A stretch of 64,000 bases of DNA from Sphingorhabdus sp. M41 (GTDB taxonomy: Bacteria > Pseudomonadota > Alphaproteobacteria > Sphingomonadales > Sphingomonadaceae), in the NCBI RefSeq assembly GCF_001586275.1, contig NZ_CP014545.1, forward strand, positions 1,390,501-1,454,500, written 5' to 3'. The position numbers and the translations under genes were made by a program. How positions within the stretch are numbered: the first letter of the stretch is position 1; every line of letters begins with the position of its first letter. Below, piece by piece: positions 52,252 through 60,737 of the stretch. The notes beneath the pieces were generated by a model. It saw only the letters and a list, made by a program, of their open reading frames with translations, was not told the DNA's origin and made no database searches.

Positions 52252-55020
52252 ATGAAACTAGCATTGAATCTGTCTGCCTGCGCAATCGCACTAGCAGCAA
52301 TCGCCACCGCTCCCGTCTATGCACAGACACAATCCGATGCAGCTGACCAGGCTAGCGGAAATGATGAGGGCAATTACGATGACAATGTGATCGTCGTGAC
52401 CGCACAGGGCAGGGCGCAGGTTCTGTCCGATGTGCCTATTGCCGTTTCGGCTATTGGCGCGGAGCAATTGCAGCAGAGCGGAACCAGCGATATTCGCGAG
52501 CTCAATCAGCTGGCACCTTCATTGCTTGTGTCTTCGACCGGCAACGAAGCCAACGGCTCGGCCCGTATACGCGGTATTGGTACCGTGGGGGACAACCCCG
52601 GCCTGGAAAGCTCCGTGGCCGTGTTCATCGATGGTGTCTACCGGTCGCGCAGTGGTAATGCGCTCAGCGAACTGGGCCCGATTGACCGGATTGAAGTTCT
52701 GCGCGGTCCGCAAGGAACACTGGGCGGACGCAATTCTTCTGCGGGTATGATCAACATCACCACGGCAGCACCGGAATTTGTCTTTTCCGGACATGCTTCT
52801 GCAACCTATGGCAATTATGACCTGCTTCGTCTGGAAGCGGGCATCAACGGACCGCTGAGCGATAACATCGCTGCGCGTATCGATGGGGTCTATCTGAAAC
52901 GCGACGGTTTCTACAATGATGTGGTAAACGGGACCGACGTCAATAACAAAGACCGGTTCCTGGTTCGCGGTCAGCTGTTGTTTGAACCCAGCGACACGCT
53001 GAGCATTCGTGTGGTCGGTGACTATTCGAAGAAAGACGAATCCTGCTGCGCGGCGACTTTCGTCCAGCCGGAATTTGCACAGCAGGCGCGGGTAAGTCCC
53101 GGACTTGATCCTTTCGCCCTCCCACAACCTGGTTCGCCTGCTCTAACAGACCCGGCCAACCCGATCATTCCGGTGCTGTTGGCACTAGGTCAAAACAGCA
53201 ACGCGCTGACCCAAAGTACGTTCAACCGGAATATTTACGTCACTCCCGGTCGTTCCTATGCTGGCGAGACGGAGGATTTTGGCGCTTCGGTTGAGATCAA
53301 TGCCGAACTGGGCAATCTGAACCTGACGTCGATTACCGGCTATCGCGAATATTCCAACTTCCAGGCATCGGATACGGATTATACGCAGGTCGACATTCTC
53401 TATCGCGCACCAACCGAAAATGCTGGTGCCCGGGAATTTAAAACCTTCACGCAGGAATTGCGGCTGCAGGGTGCGGCTTTTGATGATAAGCTGGATTGGT
53501 TGATCGGCGGTTTTTACGCGAATGAAAAACTCGAAACCCGCGATAACATCCGCTTTGGTTCGCAATATGGAGCGTTCGCGCCATGCCGGATCGTCAATGC
53601 TGTCAATCCGGCTCTGGCATCTCCGACCAGCACAGGCTGTCTGAGCGCTGGCGGCAGAGCTGCATTGCAGGCTGCAAATGGCGGAGCCGGCGCATTTGGC
53701 GCTGCCACACCACTGATTTTTGCAGGGCTGGATAATCTGGCCCAGATCAATGACCGGGGAACGGTTCTTGACCGGTATAATCAGACGAGCGAAAATTTCG
53801 CGTTCTTCACTCACAATATCTTCCATGTGACCGACAAGCTCGATCTCACATTGGGCCTGCGCTATACCAATGAAACGAAGGATTTCCGGGCGGCGTTCAC
53901 CAACGACAATACGATGTGCCCGATCCAGCGCGCTGCATTTACGCCGCTGCTTGCCCCATCTGTCGATACTGACGGTGATGGTATTTTGGATTTCGCGCCT
54001 CTGGGTGCTTTGTCGGCCGGCCTCATCGGTCTCGCGTGTCAGGGTAATTCGACATCCGAACTGGACGGCGTAACCCTGGCTGATAGCCGGAGCGAGAGTG
54101 AGTTCACCGGCACTGCCATATTGTCCTACAAGCCGACCGACGATCTGATGCTTTATGGCAGCTTCTCGCGCGGTTACAAGGCCGGCGGTTTCAACCTTGA
54201 CCGGTCTGCATTGACCAGTTCGACGCTGGCCAATCCGGCATTGACGGGTGACACCGCCAATCTCCAGTTCGACCAGGAAACGGTGGATGCGTTTGAAATC
54301 GGTGCAAAATACTCGTCTCGGGAATTTTCGCTGAGCGTTGCCGCTTTCCGTCAGCAGTTTGACAATTTCCAGCTCAACACATTCAATGGCTCCGTTTTCC
54401 TGGTGCAGAATATCAACGCCTGTAGCACTGATCTGAACGGCGCGGACAAGGATGCCGACGGAACCACCGGCAACTGTGCTCCGGATGATGTCAAATATGG
54501 CGTGGTTGCACAGGGTGTCGAACTGGAAGCATCGATCAATCCGATCAGGCACGTAAATTTCACCATGGGTCTCACCTATACCGATACCAGCTATGAAAAT
54601 GATCTGGTTGGGCGTGATAACGGCACGGCGCTTGATCCAGCTCTGCGTTTGCTGCCAGGCGACAATCTGTCGAACGCTCCTGAAATCACAGCGACTGCGT
54701 CGGTGTCTTATACCCCGCCAATCGGAAATAGCGGGCTGACCGGACTATTCTATGTGAACGCCCGGACGACCAGCGACTATAACACCGGCTCGGATCTGCT
54801 CTATGGCAAGGAGCAGGACGGCTTCACACTGGTCAATGCGCGTATCGGTATCCGTGGCCCAGACGACAAATGGGCGATCGAAGGCTGGGCACAAAATCTG
54901 TTCAATGTGAATTATTCGCAGGTCGCGTTCAACACGCCATTTGTAGCATCGCAGCAGACCTATTCGGCTTTCCTTGCAGAACCAAGAACCTACGGCATCA
55001 CGGTGCGTGGGCAGTTCTAA
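52252..55020 (+). CDS. TonB-dependent outer-membrane receptor
   Basis: ATG at 52252 follows CAGGAGAG and begins a signal peptide ending APVYAQTQ; the 40 codons upstream are leader. The 922-residue receptor has TonB box DNVIVVTAQGR, plug motif DRIEVLRGPQGTLGGRNSSA, a long barrel and the final aromatic residue of TYGITVRGQF. It belongs to the same broad sphingomonad group as the receptor at 26.2 kb. It sits between recR and def, which are usually close in this order, and has its own terminator. The ligand is unknown. Confidence 0.95.
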   Translation: MKLALNLSACAIALAAIATAPVYAQTQSDAADQASGNDEGNYDDNVIVVTAQGRAQVLSDVPIAVSAIGAEQLQQSGTSDIRELNQLAPSLLVSSTGNEANGSARIRGIGTVGDNPGLESSVAVFIDGVYRSRSGNALSELGPIDRIEVLRGPQGTLGGRNSSAGMINITTAAPEFVFSGHASATYGNYDLLRLEAGINGPLSDNIAARIDGVYLKRDGFYNDVVNGTDVNNKDRFLVRGQLLFEPSDTLSIRVVGDYSKKDESCCAATFVQPEFAQQARVSPGLDPFALPQPGSPALTDPANPIIPVLLALGQNSNALTQSTFNRNIYVTPGRSYAGETEDFGASVEINAELGNLNLTSITGYREYSNFQASDTDYTQVDILYRAPTENAGAREFKTFTQELRLQGAAFDDKLDWLIGGFYANEKLETRDNIRFGSQYGAFAPCRIVNAVNPALASPTSTGCLSAGGRAALQAANGGAGAFGAATPLIFAGLDNLAQINDRGTVLDRYNQTSENFAFFTHNIFHVTDKLDLTLGLRYTNETKDFRAAFTNDNTMCPIQRAAFTPLLAPSVDTDGDGILDFAPLGALSAGLIGLACQGNSTSELDGVTLADSRSESEFTGTAILSYKPTDDLMLYGSFSRGYKAGGFNLDRSALTSSTLANPALTGDTANLQFDQETVDAFEIGAKYSSREFSLSVAAFRQQFDNFQLNTFNGSVFLVQNINACSTDLNGADKDADGTTGNCAPDDVKYGVVAQGVELEASINPIRHVNFTMGLTYTDTSYENDLVGRDNGTALDPALRLLPGDNLSNAPEITATASVSYTPPIGNSGLTGLFYVNARTTSDYNTGSDLLYGKEQDGFTLVNARIGIRGPDDKWAIEGWAQNLFNVNYSQVAFNTPFVASQQTYSAFLAEPRTYGITVRGQF

Positions 55021-55047
55021 ACCAAGCCTGCAAAGCTGATTAAAACA

Positions 55048-55084
55048 AGGCGTGCGGTTCCACCAATGAACCGCACGCCTTTTT
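55048..55084 (+). terminator. Rho-independent terminator of the TonB receptor gene
   Basis: A perfect 13-bp stem, AGGCGTGCGGTTC/GAACCGCACGCCT, with a 7-nt loop, followed by TTTT. Confidence 0.92.
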
Positions 55085-55235
55085 ATTTGCTCCGCCGCTG
55101 CCGAGCCTCTGGTTGGCTATTGTGGCTGTATCCGCCCATTCGGCTCGTTTTGATATCGTCTGAATATACAAGTCGCCGCTGGAGCGCTGTTCCGCGCCGC
55201 TTGACGAATCCCGGCACAATCCCTAAATTTGCACC

Positions 55236-55802
55236 ATGGCTATATTACCGATCCTAGAGGTGCCTGATCCGCGCCTGAAAATTGTGTCCGAACCCGTAAC
55301 CGTGTTTGATGACGAATTGAAAACGCTGATCAAGGACATGTTTGAAACCATGTATGACGCGCCGGGCATTGGCCTGGCCGCGATTCAGGTCGGTGTACCC
55401 AAACGCGTGCTGGTGATCGATCTGCAGGAACCGGTGCCGCACGAGCATGAACATGGCGAGCATTGCGACCATGACCATGGCGTGATCAACGATCCGCGCG
55501 TGTTCATCAATCCCGAGATTCTCGATCCATCCGAAGACATGAACCTGTACAGCGAAGGCTGTCTGTCGGTGCCCGATCAATATGCTGACGTGGAACGCCC
55601 CGCGGCGATCACAGCGCGCTGGCAAGATGTTGACGGCAAGCAATATGAAGAGCAGATCGACGGCTTGCTGGCGACCTGTCTGCAGCACGAGATGGACCAT
55701 CTCGAAGGGATATTGTTCATCGACCATCTGTCGCGGCTGAAACGGCAAATGGTACTGAAGAAGCTTGCTAAGCTGCGCAAGGAACATGGCATAGCGGCCT
55801 GA
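55236..55802 (+). CDS. def: Peptide deformylase with a His-rich loop
   Basis: This 188-residue enzyme removes the formyl group from nascent proteins. All three motifs are present: GIGLAAIQVG (44-53), EGCLS (107-111, Cys109) and QHEMDH (150-155, His151, Glu152, His155). It is longer than E. coli Def (about 168). A loop at residues 66-82 contains six His and one Cys in 13 residues, inserted before the INDPRVFINPE strand. The loop might bind metal; this is inference. It is read toward rmuC, with a REPIN between. Confidence 0.96.
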   Translation: MAILPILEVPDPRLKIVSEPVTVFDDELKTLIKDMFETMYDAPGIGLAAIQVGVPKRVLVIDLQEPVPHEHEHGEHCDHDHGVINDPRVFINPEILDPSEDMNLYSEGCLSVPDQYADVERPAAITARWQDVDGKQYEEQIDGLLATCLQHEMDHLEGILFIDHLSRLKRQMVLKKLAKLRKEHGIAA

Positions 55803-55832
55803 TGGTCAGATCATTTCACAGCTCATAAGACC

Positions 55833-55903
55833 CCGTTCGCACTGAGCTTGTCAAAGTGCACCTATCGGCTTGAACTGTCCTTCGACAGGCTCAGGACGAA
55901 CGG
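55833..55903. repeat. REPIN-like inverted pair of REP sequences
   Basis: The minus-strand copy at 55833-55859 has stem GCACT/AGTGC around the loop TTGACAAGCTC. The plus-strand copy at 55877-55903 has stem GTCCT/AGGAC around TCGACAGGCTC. Both end outward in GAACGG. This is the second member of the family seen at 1016-1087, with the same orientation and nearly the same total length. Confidence 0.85.
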
Positions 55904-56013
55904 CAGCTAGCGAATGCACCGCTCTGAATTGTCTTTCCCGGATTGACGTGTATTGCCTATTCCGGAAAACGCTCCTAGGTTCTCTTTTCGTTCTTATCGG
56001 AAAGAGAGTTAAT

Positions 56014-57393
56014 TTGGACCCCATCATTGTCATTTTCGCAATCGTCGTCGCTCTTCTGGGCGGGCTGGCGCTGGGCTGGTATATCGGCGGTAAGCCGGCC
56101 AAGGACGCCGCTCAGGCGGCCAGAGATGCGGTGCAGGCGGCCAAGGACGCGGCGCAGGCCACCGATGCCTTGCGGATCACGCTCGACGGTGTCCGCGATG
56201 AGCGTGATGCGGCGAGAACCGAACTGGCGGCGCTACAGGCCGATGCCCGCAATCATGAAAAGCAGATGCAGCAGCTGATCGAAGCGAAAGAGGCTCTGTC
56301 GGCGCAATTTTCCGAAATTGGCGCGAAGATGCTGGAAACGGCGCAAAGGCAGTTTCTCGAGCGGGCCGACCAGCGCTTTGACCAGGCGAATGAAAAGGGC
56401 GGCGAAAAAATCGCCAAGCTGTTGCAGCCGGTGCACGAACGTCTGGCGACCTACGAAGCCTCGATCACCAAGATCGAAAAAGAGCGGACCGAATCCTATG
56501 CCGGGATCAGCGCTACCATTGAACAGGTCAGGCAAGGGCAGGACAGGGTGCAGCAGGAAGCGGCGCGCCTCGTCAACAGTCTTCGCAATGCGCCCAAATC
56601 GCGCGGCCGCTGGGGCGAGCAACAACTCAAGAATGTCCTCGAAACCTGCGGGCTATCCGAACATACCGATTTTGTCACCGAGCAGAGCATCGACACCGAC
56701 GAGGGGCGTCTGCGTCCCGATGCGGTGATCAATGTGCCCGGTGGTCGCAAGCTGGTGATCGATGCCAAGGTCTCGCTCAACGACTATCAGGATGCGTTTG
56801 AGGCGGAAGATGAGGCTGCGCGCAGCTTTGCCATGGCGCGCCACTGCAACAGCATGAAGGCGCATATCGATGGCCTGTCGAAGAAAGCCTATTGGGACCA
56901 GTTCGAGGATGCGCCGGATTATGTGATCATGTTTGTGCCGGGCGAGCATTTTCTGGCCGCCGCGCTGGAACATGAACCGACATTATGGGACCATGCCTTC
57001 GAGAAGAAGGTGCTGCTGGCCACACCGACCAATCTGGTGGCCATCGCCCGGACCGTAGCCGGTGTCTGGCGTCAGGAAAAAATGGCCGCAGAAGCGAAGC
57101 AGATAGGCCAGCTTGGCAAGGAAATGTACGACCGTCTGGCGGTGGCGGGGGAACATCTGAAACGCATGGGCTCCGGCCTTGGCAGCGCGGTCGGCAATTA
57201 TAATAAATTTGTCGGCAGCTTCGAGCGCAATATCATGGCGACCGGGCGCAAATTTGCCGAGCTGCAGATTGAAACCGGCAAGAAGGATCTCGAGCCCGTG
57301 CCCGAAATCGAGGCTTTGCCCCGCTATAGTGACTCGGTCGCCGAAAAACTGATCGAAGAGGATCGGCAGATCAGCGACCGTGCAGCAGAATAG
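56014..57393 (+). CDS. rmuC: DNA recombination protein RmuC
   Basis: TTG at 56014 is chosen: AGAGAG lies just upstream and the membrane anchor (residues 4-24) begins here. The longer frame would cross the REPIN repeat. The 459-residue protein has a coiled coil rich in Ala, Gln and Arg (about 28-160). The RmuC nuclease-like domain follows, with SRGRWGEQQLKNVLETCGL, RPDAVINVPGGRKLVIDAKV and FVPGEHFLAAALEHEP. RmuC limits DNA inversions at short inverted repeats. It ends three bases before a convergent lipoprotein gene. Confidence 0.95.
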   Translation: MDPIIVIFAIVVALLGGLALGWYIGGKPAKDAAQAARDAVQAAKDAAQATDALRITLDGVRDERDAARTELAALQADARNHEKQMQQLIEAKEALSAQFSEIGAKMLETAQRQFLERADQRFDQANEKGGEKIAKLLQPVHERLATYEASITKIEKERTESYAGISATIEQVRQGQDRVQQEAARLVNSLRNAPKSRGRWGEQQLKNVLETCGLSEHTDFVTEQSIDTDEGRLRPDAVINVPGGRKLVIDAKVSLNDYQDAFEAEDEAARSFAMARHCNSMKAHIDGLSKKAYWDQFEDAPDYVIMFVPGEHFLAAALEHEPTLWDHAFEKKVLLATPTNLVAIARTVAGVWRQEKMAAEAKQIGQLGKEMYDRLAVAGEHLKRMGSGLGSAVGNYNKFVGSFERNIMATGRKFAELQIETGKKDLEPVPEIEALPRYSDSVAEKLIEEDRQISDRAAE

Positions 57394-57396
57394 TGC

Positions 57397-57807
57397 CTAG
57401 GCCGACCCGTCCAGCCCTTCGGTAAAGCTGCCGCCGCAACCGTTTAAAACGCCACTGTCGCTCGCTTCTATCTTGACCGTATCGGCATAGGTACGATCGC
57501 TCATGCCATCGTTACATTCTTCGCCGCTGGTGATGTAGACGTTGATATTATCGGTGCCGGAAAAGCCTCTGAGCTCCCATCCGCCATCGGTTTTCTTTGT
57601 CCGGTCAATCGGCAAGGTGAAATCCTTGCCGTTCTGCGCAGTAAAGGCGATTTTCTCGTCCTTGATATCGACGGCCCATCCGGGCTCGGTGCCGATGGCG
57701 CTATAGTTGCCCAGTTGCTCCTCGACGACCGGTGGTTCTTCCGCAGGCGCTCCGCAGGCCGTGAGCGCCAGTGTTGCCAGCGATGACAATATTATTATGT
57801 TTTTCAT
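57397..57807 (-). CDS. Lipoprotein with a COG3650-like domain
   Basis: ATG at 57807 begins a lipoprotein signal ending LALTAC; an upstream in-frame ATG adds seven residues without signal character. The 136-residue protein has SAIGTEPGWAVDI, CNDGMSDRTYADTV and a final LNGCGGSF, motifs of the uncharacterised COG3650-like domain. The two later Cys may form a disulfide. No function is known. It lies between rmuC (convergent) and the methyltransferase gene. Confidence 0.78.
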   Translation of the reverse strand: MKNIIILSSLATLALTACGAPAEEPPVVEEQLGNYSAIGTEPGWAVDIKDEKIAFTAQNGKDFTLPIDRTKKTDGGWELRGFSGTDNINVYITSGEECNDGMSDRTYADTVKIEASDSGVLNGCGGSFTEGLDGSA

Positions 57808-57857
57808 ATTTTCCCCCTCCGTCATCAAGCTAACATAGAGAGGGCAGGAACGCCAAA

Positions 57858-58661
57858 CTATCTCTGGCGGGTCTGATTCAGCACTTCATAGGCCATGACC
57901 GAGGCGGCGACAGCCGCGTTGAGACTGTCAGCCTTGCCCATCATCGGCATCTTCACCAGCGTGTCGCAGGCCGCTTCATAATCGTCCGGCAATCCCTGCG
58001 CTTCGTTGCCAATCAGCAGAAATGTTGGCGTCTTGTAACGGACCGACTGATAGTCATTTTCCGTGTTGAGACTGGTTCCGACCAGTTCGCCCGGACCATT
58101 GCGGAGCCATGTCAGGAATTCCGGCCATCGTGCCTGCACGACCTGCTGGGTAAAAATGGCGCCCATGCTGGCGCGCACCGCCTCGACCGAGAAAGGATCG
58201 ACGCAGTCGTCGATCAGGATCAGACCCCCGGCGCCAACAGCATCGCCGGTCCGCAAAATCGTCCCGAGATTACCAGGATCGCGAAGCGCCTGTGCGACCA
58301 GCCAGATATTGGAACTCGATCGATCCAGCTCTTCGAGCGGAACAGGATGATCGGGATAGATACCGATGATCGATTGCGGATTGGATTTGCCGGAGAGCTT
58401 GGCAATGATTGCTTCGCTGGTTTCGATAACATCGCCGCCGGCGGCCACTGTCGCTGCCTCGATTTTCTGGGCGAGCGGATGCAGCTCGGTGTCTTCAACG
58501 ACTACCAATATCTTGGGAGTTCTGCCGCTGTCGAGCGCTTCGGCTAGAATCCGGAGTCCTTCTGCGAGAAACAGGCCCTCGCGTTTGCGATGCTTTTTCT
58601 CGCGCAGGCTTCTGAGCCGCTTGATCGTCGGATTGGAGAAGCCGGTAATCTGGTGGCGCAT
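57858..58661 (-). CDS. TrmH/SpoU-family RNA 2'-O-methyltransferase
   Basis: ATG at 58661 is preferred over a TTG at 58688 that would overlap the HPr gene. The 267-residue protein has an N-terminal substrate-binding domain (NPTIKRLRSLREKKHRKREG). The SPOUT knot motifs are ALRDPGNLGTILRTGDAVG, FLLIGNEAQGL and SLNAAVAASVMAYEVL. It transfers methyl from SAM to ribose 2'-OH in rRNA or tRNA. The target nucleotide cannot be read from the sequence. It follows the HPr gene by four bases. Confidence 0.92.
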   Translation of the reverse strand: MRHQITGFSNPTIKRLRSLREKKHRKREGLFLAEGLRILAEALDSGRTPKILVVVEDTELHPLAQKIEAATVAAGGDVIETSEAIIAKLSGKSNPQSIIGIYPDHPVPLEELDRSSSNIWLVAQALRDPGNLGTILRTGDAVGAGGLILIDDCVDPFSVEAVRASMGAIFTQQVVQARWPEFLTWLRNGPGELVGTSLNTENDYQSVRYKTPTFLLIGNEAQGLPDDYEAACDTLVKMPMMGKADSLNAAVAASVMAYEVLNQTRQR

Positions 58662-58665
58662 GGGT

Positions 58666-58944
58666 TCAGTCTTCGCCGAAACCGTCAAAGACCAGGCCCG
58701 TCAGCTTTTCCAGCGCGCTTTCTGCCTGATCGCCGGAGACAATGATCTCGATATTATCGCCCTTTGCTGCGCCCAGCATCATCAGCCCCATGATCGATGT
58801 TCCTGTCACTTCCGACCCGTCTTTCGCCACCCTGACTTCCAGTCCGTCGGGCAATTTGCTGACATAGGTGACAAATTTCGCGCTCGCGCGCGCGTGCAGG
58901 CCGCGGCTATTTGTAATCTCGACGGTTTTGCGAAATTCGCTCAC
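58666..58944 (-). CDS. ptsH: HPr-family phosphocarrier protein
   Basis: GTG at 58944 overlaps the EIIA stop (GTGA). The 92-residue protein has the EI-phosphorylated His17 in GLHARASAKFV and the HprK target Ser50 in TGTSIMGLMML. In alphaproteobacteria this HPr serves a regulatory PTS without sugar transport. It passes phosphate to the EIIA encoded upstream and is controlled by the HprK encoded in the same cluster. No ptsP/EI gene is in the window. Confidence 0.94.
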   Translation of the reverse strand: MSEFRKTVEITNSRGLHARASAKFVTYVSKLPDGLEVRVAKDGSEVTGTSIMGLMMLGAAKGDNIEIIVSGDQAESALEKLTGLVFDGFGED

Positions 58945-59345
58945 GCATCGGTTCCCAATATTTCCGAAGCGACGCTGATATATTTTATACCCGCTTCCTT
59001 CGCGGCGGCGATAGCGGATGTGATATCCATGCATTTGCGGGCGCCGTCCAGACGGATGAGCATCGGCAGGTTTACACCGGCGATAACTTCAACCTTGCCT
59101 TTTTCCATCAGGGAAATGGCAAGATTCGAAGGCGTACCCCCAAACAGGTCGGTCAAAATAATGACGCCCTCGCCGGAATCGACTTTTGCAACACTATCCG
59201 CGATTTCCTTGCGGCGCTCTTCCATATCATCGCGCGCACCGATGCCGATCGCGGCGATCGCCTTTTGCGCGCCGACGACATGTTCCATGGCAATGACAAA
59301 CTCGGTTGCCAGATGCCCGTGTGTCACGAGAACCAATCCAATCAC
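58941..59345 (-). CDS. PTS EIIA, mannose/fructose family (ManX-type)
   Basis: GTG at 59345 has AGGGGAA upstream and lies four bases after the rapZ stop. The 134-residue EIIA has phospho-acceptor His9 in GLVLVTHGHLATEF and the family stretch GVIILTDLFGGTPSNLAISL. No EIIB or EIIC transport gene accompanies it. It is thus a regulatory output protein of the incomplete alphaproteobacterial PTS; its partner here is inferred. Confidence 0.93.
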   Translation of the reverse strand: MIGLVLVTHGHLATEFVIAMEHVVGAQKAIAAIGIGARDDMEERRKEIADSVAKVDSGEGVIILTDLFGGTPSNLAISLMEKGKVEVIAGVNLPMLIRLDGARKCMDITSAIAAAKEAGIKYISVASEILGTDA

Positions 59346-59349
59346 CTGA

Positions 59350-60285
59350 TTAAATTCCCCTGTTCCCGTTCGATTTCTGCATAGATTCCAGCGCTTCCAT
59401 TGGCCTTGACGCCAAATTGCGATGCAGGACATTGGGCGAAAAGCCGGCCGCGTGCAAGTCTTTGCTCAGACGCTCCGCTACATGTACCGATCTGTGACGC
59501 CCGCCAGTGCAACCGATGCCAATATTGACATAGGCCTTGCCGGCCTCCTGATAGCGCGGAAGCAGGAATTTGAGCATGTCGACAAATCTTTCTATCGCTT
59601 CGACATAAGCGGGATCCCTGCCGATATATTCTGCCACCTCGGTGTCGAGTCCGGTCATCAGCTTGAGCTCCGAATTCCAGAACGGGTTGGCCAGAAAACG
59701 GACATCAAACAGCAGATCAATATTATTGGGTATGCCCCGGGAGAAGCCGAAGCTGGTGAGCGTGATCGTCGTCACCGCATCCTTGTCCAGCGTGAACTGT
59801 TGCCTGATTTCGCGCTGCAGGTCGTTGGCGGTCAGATCGGTGGTGTCGATCACGTGGTCCGCCCAGCTTCGGAATGGTGCCAACATGGTTCGCTCCAGCG
59901 CGATACCCTGTTTTGCCGGGCGGTCCAGAGCCAGCGGATGCCTGCGCCTGGTTTCGCTATAGCGCCGTTCCAGTTCACCGCCCGCACAATCCAGATAAAG
60001 TGTGGAAATTTGATAATCCTGTTTCTTCTGCAGACGCTTTACGCCCTTGATCAGCTTGTCCGGCTCAAATCCTCTGGTCCGGCTGTCAAAACCAATTGCC
60101 AGCGGCGGGTCGCTGTCGCCCCGGGAAGTTGATGGCGGTGTTTTCAGCAAGCGCTCCACCAGTCGAAACGGGAAATTGTCGATCGTTTCCCAGCCGATAT
60201 CTTCCAGCGTTTTCAACGCCGTTGATTTTCCAGCCCCGGATAGGCCGGTGACCAGCAGGACCGGTTTGACAAGTTTTTCGCTCAT
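59350..60285 (-). CDS. rapZ: RapZ family P-loop protein (RNase adapter/nucleotide-binding YvcJ)
   Basis: ATG at 60285 overlaps the hprK stop (ATGA). The 311-residue protein has Walker A GLSGAGKST (14-22), the SFGFSRGIPNNIDLLFDVRF stretch and the conserved C-terminal GCTGGRHRSVHVAERL. In E. coli RapZ guides RNase E to GlmZ and senses glucosamine-6-phosphate. In alphaproteobacteria the exact role is less known, but its place beside hprK and EIIA is conserved. Confidence 0.95.
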   Translation of the reverse strand: MSEKLVKPVLLVTGLSGAGKSTALKTLEDIGWETIDNFPFRLVERLLKTPPSTSRGDSDPPLAIGFDSRTRGFEPDKLIKGVKRLQKKQDYQISTLYLDCAGGELERRYSETRRRHPLALDRPAKQGIALERTMLAPFRSWADHVIDTTDLTANDLQREIRQQFTLDKDAVTTITLTSFGFSRGIPNNIDLLFDVRFLANPFWNSELKLMTGLDTEVAEYIGRDPAYVEAIERFVDMLKFLLPRYQEAGKAYVNIGIGCTGGRHRSVHVAERLSKDLHAAGFSPNVLHRNLASRPMEALESMQKSNGNRGI

Positions 60286-60737
60286 GATTCTGTCGCGCCC
60301 TGCATTATCCGGTGCAAAGCCCATTCTGCCTTGATTGCTGCGCTCGCTTCCATAGCGTTCAATGTACAGGATGGGACCTTTATTCCCAGCAAAAACATGC
60401 TTTGTCGATCCATCGGGAAGCGATCGGGATGTTCTTTCAGGTCGATGATCAATTTTAGCGCTACGTCGGAAACATGGTCACACTCGCAAATGCCGAGCGC
60501 GCGAACCTCCAGCTTGCCGGCAAGGCTGGTCGGCGGGCTGAGCAGCAAATTCTGGCCCTCGCGCCTGATGTCTACCTGATCATCGCTGACCAGCGTGGCA
60601 CCGCGGTCGACAAGACGCAAGGCAAGATCCGATTTGCCCAATCCGGACTTTCCGCGAATCAGCAGGCCGGCACCAGCAATAGCGACGGCAGTTGCGTGAA
60701 TCGTTGCCCGGTCATCGTCTCCGGTCTTGCTGGTCAT
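60282..60737 (-). CDS. hprK: HPr kinase/phosphorylase, short alphaproteobacterial form
   Basis: This 151-residue protein corresponds only to the C-terminal catalytic domain of Firmicute HprK; the short form is normal for this class. It has IHATAVAIAG at the start, P-loop GKSGLGKSD (29-37) and the signature LEVRALGICE. It phosphorylates HPr on the SIMG serine. It overlaps chvG upstream and rapZ downstream by four bases each, linking two-component and PTS control in one transcript. Confidence 0.94.
   Translation of the reverse strand: MTSKTGDDDRATIHATAVAIAGAGLLIRGKSGLGKSDLALRLVDRGATLVSDDQVDIRREGQNLLLSPPTSLAGKLEVRALGICECDHVSDVALKLIIDLKEHPDRFPMDRQSMFLLGIKVPSCTLNAMEASAAIKAEWALHRIMQGATES

Noticed and set aside
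53185-54552. 455-codon open frame on the minus strand
   Set aside because: It is antisense to the second TonB receptor; low-quality composition and no ribosome site.
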